A stretch of DNA of 7,426 nt from JBGAWK01 sp044227665 (GTDB taxonomy: Bacteria; Bacteroidota; Bacteroidia; Chitinophagales; JADIYW01), in assembly GCA_044227665.1 (NCBI GenBank), contig JBGAWK010000080.1, forward strand, positions 1-7,426. The letters run 5' to 3'. Numbering within the stretch: the first letter of the stretch is position 1; each line of letters opens with the position of its first letter. Below are positions 1 through 5,068 of the stretch, piece after piece. Both the position numbers and the translations under genes were made by a program. Below the pieces are notes generated by a model. That model was not told the origin of the DNA and ran no database searches. It saw only the letters and a list, made by a program, of their open reading frames with translations.

Positions 1-1413
1 TTCTACTTTATTTGCGAGCATAGCAAATGCACGCATCAATTTTATGCGCGTATCTTCGGGGAAGATGACTTCATCTATATACCCATATTTTGCCGCCTCA
101 TAAGGATGTAAAAACTGTTGTTTGAAAGCCTCCTTTTGTGCTGCGAGATAGATTTGTGGATTGGGGTGCTGCTGTGCTTCCTTGGCGAATATAATATCTA
201 GAGATGCATCGGAGCCTACTACGGCAATTTCGGCGGTATGCCAAGCCAAGTTCATATCTGCGCCCATACCTTTGGGATTCATCACGCCAAAAGCGCCGCC
301 AATGGCTCTGCGCATGATAAGAGATATGCGAGGAATGGTGAGCGATGATAACACATGAAACAACTTAGCACCATTGGTAATCAAACCATTGCGCTCCTGC
401 TCTTTGCCTGGCAATATTCCAGGAGAGTCCACGAGAAAGAGTAATGGTATATTGTAGGCATCGCATATTTGCTGAAACCGAGAAGACTTTTTGAGGGCAT
501 CATTATCTATACTGCCCCCCAAGTATATGGGCTGGTTGGCAATTATACCGATATTTCTGTCTCCCAATCTGGCAAAGCCTACTACGATATTTGGTGCAAA
601 AAGTGCATTCACCTCATAAAAGCTATCTTCATCTACCACCTGATTGATAACCTCAGAAACATCATAGATTTGATTGGTATTTTCGGGTATAATATCATTG
701 AGGACTAATCTTTTGTCGAGAACTGTAGCAGAATACGTATTGGCAATATTTCTTTGCTTAAAGTAGTCTGGCAAGTAAGACAGCAGAGTTCTAATACCTA
801 CAAATACATGACCCTCCGACTCCACCACAAAGCTCGCATTCCCTGTAATCGTACCATGCACATAGGTTCCTCCTAGCTCTTCTTTAGTACATTTTTCCAA
901 GAGCACCTTTTCTATTACTTTGGGCCCAGTGAGCAACATGACGGAGTCGTTTTCTATCATATAGGTAAAATCTGATGCCGCAGCGAGGTAAGCTGCACCT
1001 CCCGCACACACACCACACACTACGGTAATGGTAGGTATATACCCCGACAGTAATACAAACTCTCTAAGTGCCTTACTGGTTACTTCCATAGCCAAAATTC
1101 CTTCCTGTATTCTGCCACCTCCAGAGGAAAGAAAGCCTATGAGTGGCACTTTGGCATTACGTGCCATTAGAATAATTTTGGATAGTTTCTTGGAGTGGTC
1201 TTCACCCGAAGTACCTCCCATGTAAGTGGCATCTTCAGCAAATACACATACTTTGCGCCCATTAATTGTACCTATTCCTATATGTATGCCATCCCCATAC
1301 TGTATTTGTTTGCGAGATTTAGTATTTCTACTTACTACTAATGAATCTATTTCCTGAAAGGAATTCTTATCCAGTAATAAATCAATTCTGTGTCTTGCGC
1401 TCAGCTTATCCAT
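1..1413 (-). CDS. Acyl-CoA carboxylase carboxyltransferase (beta) subunit, propionyl-CoA carboxylase type; 3' end outside window
   Basis: The 471 visible codons encode a biotin-dependent carboxyltransferase, which moves CO2 from carboxybiotin to an acyl-CoA in the cytoplasm. Seen: SARHRIDLLLD near the N-terminus (5-15), GGGRIQEG (98-105), the N-domain oxyanion-hole segment CAGGAAY (136-142), DSPGILPG (329-336), GGAFGVM (372-378) and GADMNLAW (384-391), ending with the conserved GYIDEVI stretch (444-450). Family members are about 510-520 residues, so about 40-50 residues are missing at the window edge. The ATG at 1413 is the only ATG after the preceding in-frame stop. It gives an N-terminus about 25 residues shorter than usual for the family. 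It follows the helical-repeat gene by 57 bases with no visible terminator, so co-transcription is possible. No biotin carboxylase or biotin carrier gene is visible. A propionyl- or acetyl-CoA substrate is likely but not settled; the position that is usually Asp in GGAYDVM of propionyl enzymes is Gly376 here. Confidence 0.93.
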   Translation of the reverse strand, partial: MDKLSARHRIDLLLDKNSFQEIDSLVVSRNTKSRKQIQYGDGIHIGIGTINGRKVCVFAEDATYMGGTSGEDHSKKLSKIILMARNAKVPLIGFLSSGGGRIQEGILAMEVTSKALREFVLLSGYIPTITVVCGVCAGGAAYLAAASDFTYMIENDSVMLLTGPKVIEKVLLEKCTKEELGGTYVHGTITGNASFVVESEGHVFVGIRTLLSYLPDYFKQRNIANTYSATVLDKRLVLNDIIPENTNQIYDVSEVINQVVDEDSFYEVNALFAPNIVVGFARLGDRNIGIIANQPIYLGGSIDNDALKKSSRFQQICDAYNIPLLFLVDSPGILPGKEQERNGLITNGAKLFHVLSSLTIPRISLIMRRAIGGAFGVMNPKGMGADMNLAWHTAEIAVVGSDASLDIIFAKEAQQHPNPQIYLAAQKEAFKQQFLHPYEAAKYGYIDEVIFPEDTRIKLMRAFAMLANKVE

Positions 1414-1470
1414 AGTTTTTTGGCGTATGCCTTCAAAGAAAGTATTTTGTTCGATATTTTTAGAGCATTT

Positions 1471-2868
1471 TTAAAGGTATTTTTCCAAATGATATATAAA
1501 CCAGTCCTTGTCGGGCTCATTGTTCTTTTGCAGTTGTTCAATTTTATTTCTGATTTGTGCATTGGATTTGGCATAAATTTTCAATAAAAATTGAAAGGAT
1601 TTTACTATTTTCTTAAAATAGTCTGCGTGATAGCCTAAGTTTTTCTTGCGTTTTATATATGCCGCATAATTAGTAATATATATATCTGTCAAATCTTCGT
1701 TTTGGGTTTCAAACAATATCTTTATCTGTAAGACCTTAGCATTTAAGTCCCAAAATATATCTTCTGGTGCAATGCTAAGCAATATTTGCCAAGCTTTATC
1801 ATAATCTTTTTGTGCAAAAAGTATTCTAGCCAAATTGTATTGGTAGGTAACATTAGCATATTCAGGACTTATGATGGATTTATGCTGACTCAAAAATCTA
1901 TTTGCCACTGCTATTTTTTGTAGCTTCAAAGCTATTGTGATGTAATTCGTATAGGTAAAGCGACTCAGAAAATTATTTTGTAATAAAATTCCATTCTCTA
2001 TGCCATGATCATATATTTCTAGTGCATACTTACCAAAGTCAACGTTTACTGTGTTGTACTGCCTAATTGCATAATTAATCAAAACTATAAACATATCATG
2101 CAATTCACTGATTTCCAATAAGTCTTTATATTGGAAAATCAATTCTTTTAAGGAGAAAAAATCATTTTCCTCCTGTTGGATTAGAAATTTGTAAAGCTTT
2201 ACATAGATGTGCAATACTGTATTATGCGCATAAATAGGATTATCTATATCAGAAATAGTAAGTTCAACATATTTTGTCACATAGTCGGGAACTGAACTTT
2301 GATTTTGTACTATATATTTACAAATATTTTTGATGTGGTGTATTGCGCTCAGATTGATGGTACATTGCAATACATCTTCATAAGAATTGCTATTTTTTCT
2401 ATTATCGAAATCCCTCACCTCATAATCAGATAACATGAGATGAAGCCTATCATCATAGTATTTCTCGTTTCGGTAGGGTGAAGTTTCAAGTACGGACTGT
2501 GTTCTTTTTAATATTTTCCTATAGGAGTGCTGATCCAAAGGTTTTATTGCCTCCAAAAGTCCTTTTAGGTAATACGCCTTGTGATGCAGGGCATAGTGAT
2601 AAACCAAAAAGTCTTCTAACACTTCCTTACTTTCCGAGAATAATCTCCGCATTTTGAGATCATCATAATTGGTATCATTATATATAATAGCATACAAATT
2701 TTCTCTATCTAAAACAATAGCATTGCGGTTTTTAATAGAAAAAAGGTATTGGAATAAATCCTTAGTATATTTGTTTTTATGGTTAAAATCCGACAAAACG
2801 TATTTTTTAAGAAAATAAATTTTTTCATTATCTATTGATTTATATACTTTTATAAATTCATTTTCCAT
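1471..2868 (-). CDS. Conserved hypothetical helical-repeat (TPR-like) protein
   Basis: A 465-residue protein of unknown function, predicted cytoplasmic: it has no signal peptide and no membrane segment. It is rich in Lys, Asn, Tyr, Ile and Leu and reads as helices throughout. The clearest tetratricopeptide-like hairpin is at about 341-367 (NLARILFAQKDYDKAWQILL). The N-terminal third (about 1-130), with YDDLKMRRLFSESKEVLEDFL near 68-88, resembles from memory a family of Bacteroidota hypothetical proteins whose N-terminal helical domain is followed by degenerate repeats; this was not checked by search. The start is the ATG at 2868, about 26 bases downstream of a TAAATTTG promoter box. It lies upstream of the carboxyltransferase gene in the same direction, 57 bases apart, and diverges from the lipoprotein gene. 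It is visibly more AT-rich than the carboxyltransferase. A scaffold or protein-binding role is the usual guess for such repeats, but nothing here shows a partner. Confidence 0.85.
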   Translation of the reverse strand: MENEFIKVYKSIDNEKIYFLKKYVLSDFNHKNKYTKDLFQYLFSIKNRNAIVLDRENLYAIIYNDTNYDDLKMRRLFSESKEVLEDFLVYHYALHHKAYYLKGLLEAIKPLDQHSYRKILKRTQSVLETSPYRNEKYYDDRLHLMLSDYEVRDFDNRKNSNSYEDVLQCTINLSAIHHIKNICKYIVQNQSSVPDYVTKYVELTISDIDNPIYAHNTVLHIYVKLYKFLIQQEENDFFSLKELIFQYKDLLEISELHDMFIVLINYAIRQYNTVNVDFGKYALEIYDHGIENGILLQNNFLSRFTYTNYITIALKLQKIAVANRFLSQHKSIISPEYANVTYQYNLARILFAQKDYDKAWQILLSIAPEDIFWDLNAKVLQIKILFETQNEDLTDIYITNYAAYIKRKKNLGYHADYFKKIVKSFQFLLKIYAKSNAQIRNKIEQLQKNNEPDKDWFIYHLEKYL

Positions 2869-2893
2869 AAAATATATACATTTTACTTTACGA

Positions 2894-2901
2894 CAAATTT
2901 A
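2894..2901 (-). promoter_or_regulatory. Candidate -7 box (TAAATTTG) for the helical-repeat gene
   Basis: The minus strand reads TAAATTTG, an exact match to the Bacteroidota TAnnTTTG box. Transcription would begin near 2887, leaving a leader of about 19 bases before the ATG at 2868. No clear TTG or TTTG is seen at the -33 position, where the 24-base palindrome lies instead, so the call is moderate. Confidence 0.4.
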
Positions 2902-2921
2902 TAAAAATTAATTTTTATAAA
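2898..2921. repeat. Perfect 24-base AT-only palindrome between divergent genes
   Basis: Twelve bases on each side of the centre (2909/2910) pair perfectly, with the core AAAAATTAATTTTT. It overlaps the minus-strand -7 box and sits at about the -33 position for both divergent genes. It could be an operator or a cruciform-prone AT tract. The all-A/T composition makes chance palindromes more likely than in mixed sequence, so function is only inferred. Confidence 0.6.
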
Positions 2922-2935
2922 AAATATTATCCTTA

Positions 2936-2943
2936 TAATCTTG
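2936..2943 (+). promoter_or_regulatory. Weak candidate -7 box (TAATCTTG) for the lipoprotein gene
   Basis: It matches TAnnTTTG with one mismatch (C for the first T of TTTG). It would place the start of transcription near 2950, with a leader of about 29 bases before the ATG at 2979. No -33 match is seen upstream, and the palindrome at 2898-2921 occupies that region. Confidence 0.25.
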
Positions 2944-2978
2944 TACTGTCAATAATCTAAATAATTAAATTTAATACC

Positions 2979-3917
2979 ATGAAAAAACTAGTAAAAACCT
3001 TTTACATGCTTGCAATAGCAGCAATTTTCACTTCTTGTGTACCTAACAATCCTCAAAGTCCCTCTACTACGAATCGTCTTATAAAACGTTCCTTCAACTA
3101 TATAGTACAGGATAATGCCAATGGGCGGATAAAAAACGTCAATATTGTCAGTTTAGACCCTATTCAATACAAAGTTGTTTACAATTATAATACCTCTGGA
3201 AAAATCACCAAACAGACTCTTTTTGCAAAAAATGCTTTAAATGAATTCGTTACCAATGAAGTACAAAGCTTCAGCTATTTCAGCAATTACATACAGGTTC
3301 AAACAGATTTTTATGACTATGCCACAGGCACTCCTACGGGAACATCTACCGTCATGAAGCTACATTTCAATACAGATAAAAATATTACACTGATAGAAAA
3401 TTTGGACCCCTATAATTTGTATAGCATTGCTTTCAGCTATGATAACGGAGGAAGATTGACTTCTGCTAATGCTCCTTTTGGCAATTTCGACCATTTTACT
3501 TATATAGGCAACAATCTAACTGGCTATCAAAAACATGAATTTGACCCTATGGACTCTATACTGCTTTACACCTATCAGCATCAGTATTTATATGGCAATG
3601 ACACCACCGATAGAAAAGAAATTATCAACGAAATTGAAGCCTATTTTATACCTGTAGTTTCTTACAATGGCATTAGCACTTTCAAGATGACAGGACTTTC
3701 CTTTGGTCTTCACAGTAATCAATTAATTTCTAAATTTATTTCTACAAAAACCATTCACTATCAAAACGATGCCATCGTCCCTAATGATTATGCATTTGAT
3801 ATCAGCTATGATAAAGACAGTCTAAATAGGATAGTCAACAAACACTATTTCAATATCATACATCAGAACGAACCATCTTCTATAGATTTTAATTCCGACT
3901 TTACTTATCAATATTAA
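2979..3917 (+). CDS. Secreted lipoprotein with YD-like beta repeats, function unknown
   Basis: A 312-residue protein. The N-terminus MKKLVKTFYMLAIAAIFTSC is a textbook lipoprotein signal: Lys residues, a hydrophobic stretch, then the lipobox FTSC with the lipidated Cys at 20. The mature part starts VPNNPQSP. It lacks the acidic run that marks surface-exported lipoproteins in some Bacteroidota, so a periplasm-facing position is a mild preference. The body is rich in Tyr, Asn, Ser and Thr and looks beta-stranded. Weak recurring motifs of the YD type are visible: YNTSGKITKQ (70-79), FSYDNGGRLTSA (152-163) and ISYDKDSLNRIVN (275-287). This recalls Bacteroidota lipoproteins of the DUF4595 or RHS/YD kind, but I cannot assign it to one family. 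The ATG at 2979 is fixed by the signal peptide. No strong terminator is seen after the TAA; only a 7-bp AT hairpin at 3922-3941 follows. Confidence 0.88.
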   Translation: MKKLVKTFYMLAIAAIFTSCVPNNPQSPSTTNRLIKRSFNYIVQDNANGRIKNVNIVSLDPIQYKVVYNYNTSGKITKQTLFAKNALNEFVTNEVQSFSYFSNYIQVQTDFYDYATGTPTGTSTVMKLHFNTDKNITLIENLDPYNLYSIAFSYDNGGRLTSANAPFGNFDHFTYIGNNLTGYQKHEFDPMDSILLYTYQHQYLYGNDTTDRKEIINEIEAYFIPVVSYNGISTFKMTGLSFGLHSNQLISKFISTKTIHYQNDAIVPNDYAFDISYDKDSLNRIVNKHYFNIIHQNEPSSIDFNSDFTYQY

Positions 3918-4101
3918 TGGTATAATTAGTTGTTTAATTATCTCTATTCATAAGAATTTTTCTATAAACAAAGTTCGTCATCATGAAAAACAGTTATTCT
4001 GTGGAGTTGCTACTAGAGTCAAGGATAAACACTGCACACTTATCGTTTTGCAAGACATAAACAACATTCCATTATTTATATCAAATTTGCGCTAACGTAA
4101 T

Positions 4102-4152
4102 CAAACAATGATTATCTTCAATGTCAATGCATAAAAACAAAAACATTGTTTG
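4102..4152. repeat. 9-bp inverted repeat, CAAACAATG / CATTGTTTG
   Basis: The arms are at 4102-4110 and 4144-4152, perfect, with a 33-base loop. It lies upstream of the first promoter box of the RNA locus. The spacing is wide and the arms short, so it may be chance. Confidence 0.35.
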
Positions 4153-4171
4153 TGGTATATTTTAACCGTAC

Positions 4172-4204
4172 TTGCATAGAAATAAGTTATTAATAATATA
4201 TTTG
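4172..4204 (+). promoter_or_regulatory. Candidate promoter TTG-N22-TATATTTG
   Basis: TTG at 4172-4174 and an exact TAnnTTTG box at 4197-4204, spaced within the 17-23 range reported for Flavobacterium-type promoters. Transcription would start near 4211, on the plus strand, toward the repeat-like element and the tracrRNA-like gene. No protein gene lies downstream on this strand before the terminator at 4569-4592, so the product would be a non-coding RNA of up to about 380 bases. A second TATATTTG at 4277-4284 has no matching -33 element. Confidence 0.4.
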
Positions 4205-4305
4205 CTGTATCAATGGGGAGGTAGCTAAATAGTTACTTTATTGGACACCAATCCAATACCTATATATACCAAAAAATATATTTGCCTGCTGATAAAAAGA
4301 TTTTT

Positions 4306-4332
4306 CACATACATATTTACGATTTGTATGTG
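4306..4332 (+). repeat. Hairpin just before the repeat-like element
   Basis: CACATACA (4306-4313) pairs perfectly with TGTATGTG (4325-4332) around an 11-base loop. The right arm ends on the first base of the GTTGTGAATCGG element, so folding here would cover the sequence in the position of a guide. Confidence 0.5.
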
Positions 4333-4347
4333 TTGTGAATCGGTCTA
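4332..4347 (+). CRISPR. Solitary type II-C repeat-like element (5' part only)
   Basis: GTTGTGAATCGGTCTA. Bases 4333-4347 are the exact reverse complement of the tracrRNA anti-repeat (4526-4540), a 15-bp match with no mismatch. A GTTGTG start is typical, from memory, of the 46-48-base type II-C repeats of Bacteroidota, which also carry a TATCTTTG box about 23 bases in. Here the downstream half is not recognisable as such a repeat: a TATCTTTG box is present but at 4385-4392, about 30 bases too far, with a perfect hairpin in between. No second copy exists in the window, so this is not an array. It could be a degenerate terminal repeat, a lone guide-RNA handle, or the cis-pairing arm of a long tracrRNA form. 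Confidence 0.55.
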
Positions 4348-4352
4348 TAAAG

Positions 4353-4378
4353 GTGGGATGGAGTCAAATTCATCCCAC
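4353..4378 (+). other. Perfect 8-bp hairpin after the repeat-like element, possible terminator
   Basis: GTGGGATG (4353-4360) pairs with CATCCCAC (4371-4378) around a 10-base loop and is followed by TCATTTTATCTTT, a broken T-rich run. It could end a short RNA that carries the repeat-like element at its 3' side, or simply be an internal RNA stem. The TATCTTTG inside the T-rich run (4385-4392) also matches the -7 box but has no -33 partner. Confidence 0.5.
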
Positions 4379-4470
4379 TCATTTTATCTTTGCAAGGTAT
4401 GTAGTATGAGGTTAGTATTTACCGCCCTTTTAATGATAAAAAATACATAATTTTACGCATATAAAAATAG

Positions 4471-4510
4471 AGGTATAAAGTGTTTTGTTTTTAAAACATT
4501 ATTTATACCT
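4471..4510. repeat. Dyad overlapping the tracrRNA promoter
   Basis: AGGTATAAA (4471-4479) is a perfect inverted repeat of TTTATACCT (4502-4510). Pairing continues inward with TGTTTT (4481-4486) against AAAACA (4493-4498), past a wobble pair and a 2-base bulge. The right arm contains the start of the TACCTTTG box and the inner arm contains the TTTG element, so the symmetry covers the whole core promoter. It may bind a regulator, or act as an RNA stem in a longer transcript. Confidence 0.55.
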
Positions 4511-4513
4511 TTG
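4484..4513 (+). promoter_or_regulatory. tracrRNA promoter TTTG-N18-TACCTTTG
   Basis: TTTG at 4484-4487 and TACCTTTG at 4506-4513, 18 bases apart: both elements and the spacing fit the Bacteroidota consensus. It is the best promoter match in the window. It predicts a start near 4520, which is where the anti-repeat of the tracrRNA-like gene begins. Confidence 0.7.
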
Positions 4514-4519
4514 TATTAC

Positions 4520-4592
4520 ACAAATTAGACCGATTCACAATAAGGATTATTCCGTTGTGAAAACATTCAAGGCGGGGCAACTCGCCTTTTTT
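4520..4592 (+). ncRNA. Type II (II-C-like) CRISPR tracrRNA candidate
   Basis: In type II systems the tracrRNA pairs with the repeat part of the crRNA and anchors it in Cas9. Seen here in order: a start about 7 bases after the promoter box; an anti-repeat, TAGACCGATTCACAA (4526-4540); a nexus reading AATAAGG (4539-4545), a short GGA/TCC stem with loop TTAT, and TCCGTT (4551-4556); then GTGAAAACATTC; then a GC-rich terminator hairpin with six T (4569-4592). The AATAAGG...TCCGTT arrangement resembles the S. pyogenes tracrRNA (AATAAGGCTAGTCCGTT), and ACAATAAGG also occurs in the Neisseria meningitidis one, both from memory. The length, about 73 bases, fits a short tracrRNA. The reverse complement of the anti-repeat occurs once, at 4333-4347. 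TTCACAA (4534-4540) can also fold onto TTGTGAA (4555-4561), which would hide the anti-repeat in the free RNA. No cas9, cas1 or cas2 is in the window, so activity depends on genes elsewhere. The exact ends are predicted. Confidence 0.75.
4569..4592 (+). terminator. Rho-independent terminator of the tracrRNA-like gene
   Basis: AAGGCG (4569-4574) pairs with CGCCTT (4583-4588) around the loop GGGCAACT. Six T follow (4587-4592). On the minus strand the hairpin lacks a following T run, so it points to plus-strand transcription, which no protein gene explains. It also shields the oppositely oriented cytochrome gene. Confidence 0.8.
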
Positions 4593-4661
4593 ATTTAAGC
4601 ATACTATATAAAGTTAATTATTTCTATGCCGCTATTTGTACTTTAGAATCTATATTGGCAA

Positions 4662-5003
4662 TCAATCACTTATCCTTCCTCCAGCATTTACCCATTGGAG
4701 GATGGCATTTTTGTCAGAGGTGGTAAGGTTAAAGCCTCCTTCGGAAGGTGGTGGTGGCATCGTATTGAACTGTAGGGAGAAAGCTATCTTGGAAGCATTG
4801 CTGGTGATAGCCTTGTCTGTGCCAAAATCTAGTATAGTAGTAGTGCCGAGATGGCAAAGCCCGCATTTAGCAGGATGTGTGAGTACGGCTTTTGCCGTTT
4901 TGAACTTGGCACCTTCTGTAATACTGTTGTCATCGCTACCGTCTTTAGAGCAGGATATGCCCATCAAGAGGCAGACTAGGGATATAGCTGTTATTCTGAA
5001 CAT
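4662..5003 (-). CDS. Small lipoprotein with a single c-type haem motif
   Basis: A 113-residue protein. The N-terminus MFRITAISLVCLLMGISC is a lipoprotein signal with the lipidated Cys at 18. The mature part has one haem-attachment motif, CGLCH (47-51), with His51 as the expected axial ligand. A Met in MPPPP (Met82) is the likely second ligand. The C-terminal helix DKNAILQWVNAGGR (97-110) is typical of small class I-like cytochromes c. It is probably a membrane-anchored electron-transfer protein facing the periplasm or the outside. The residues after Cys18 (SKDGSDD) are Lys plus acidic, like the surface-export signals described for Flavobacteriia and Bacteroides lipoproteins, so surface display is possible. 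The ATG at 5003 is fixed by the signal. It is convergent with the tracrRNA-like gene and divergent, by 65 bases, from the transglycosylase gene. Its redox partner is unknown. Confidence 0.85.
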   Translation of the reverse strand: MFRITAISLVCLLMGISCSKDGSDDNSITEGAKFKTAKAVLTHPAKCGLCHLGTTTILDFGTDKAITSNASKIAFSLQFNTMPPPPSEGGFNLTTSDKNAILQWVNAGGRISD

Positions 5004-5056
5004 GGCATAAATATAAGAATTTAGTTTTTACAACATTTCTAAAACTATTTTACCGC

Positions 5057-5064
5057 TACCTTTG
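5057..5064 (+). promoter_or_regulatory. -7 box TACCTTTG ahead of the transglycosylase gene
   Basis: An exact TAnnTTTG match of the TACCTTTG form, as in the tracrRNA promoter. No TTG or TTTG is seen at -33. The start of transcription would be near 5071, after the GTG at 5069. If this box is used, translation begins at TTG 5072 or GTG 5096 rather than at 5069. Confidence 0.45.
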
Positions 5065-5068
5065 CTAT

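Larger units (their letters stand above)
3918..4661. other. Long stretch without protein genes, holding a CRISPR-type RNA locus
   Basis: About 740 bases with no convincing protein gene on either strand. The left part (3918-4170) shows only AT-rich sequence, a weak hairpin after the lipoprotein gene and a 9-bp inverted repeat (4102-4110 with 4144-4152). From about 4172 to 4592 it is dense in plus-strand promoter boxes (TAnnTTTG at 4197, 4277, 4385 and 4506), perfect hairpins and a terminator, with the tracrRNA-like gene at its right end. The remaining bases (4593-4661) up to the end of the cytochrome gene show nothing I can name. Confidence 0.8.

Noticed and set aside
161..1225. Short plus-strand reading frames across the left end
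   Set aside because: They lie opposite a clear carboxyltransferase that stays open for 471 codons with all family motifs.
2966..2973. TAAATTTA as the promoter box of the lipoprotein gene, with TTG at 2941-2943
   Set aside because: It would place the transcript start at or after the ATG at 2979, and it has a mismatch in the box.
3289..3295. Target of the hypothetical guide (bases before 4332) inside the lipoprotein gene
   Set aside because: Only a 7-base match (ACATACA) was found, as also at 4307-4313. This is expected by chance in AT-rich DNA. The parallel with F. novicida, whose RNAs repress a lipoprotein gene, is not supported by it.
4241..4450. A 69-codon plus-strand reading frame starting at TTG
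   Set aside because: It has a rare start, no promoter or ribosome site that decides it, and a composition unlike a protein. It runs through three RNA-type hairpins and the repeat-like element. I treat the region as non-coding.
4333..4540. A 208-base miniature transposable element with 15-bp terminal inverted repeats
   Set aside because: No target-site duplication is visible at the ends. The right end continues directly into a tracrRNA-type nexus and terminator, and the right arm follows a well-formed promoter. The anti-repeat explanation accounts for more of the sequence.
4172..4592. tmRNA, RNase P RNA, SRP RNA or 6S RNA in the structured region
   Set aside because: None of the conserved cores that I know (tmRNA acceptor and tag, GAGGAAAGTCC of RNase P, the SRP GGAA/AGCA motif, a long 6S stem with a central bubble) could be found on either strand.
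3918..4600. A regular CRISPR array
   Set aside because: Only one copy of the repeat-like sequence exists. No regularly spaced copies, even degenerate, were seen; the 80-base spacing of two TATATTTG boxes is not backed by other similarity.
4636..5010. A 124-codon plus-strand reading frame opposite the cytochrome gene
   Set aside because: The minus-strand frame has a lipoprotein signal and CGLCH; the plus-strand frame shows no recognisable features.
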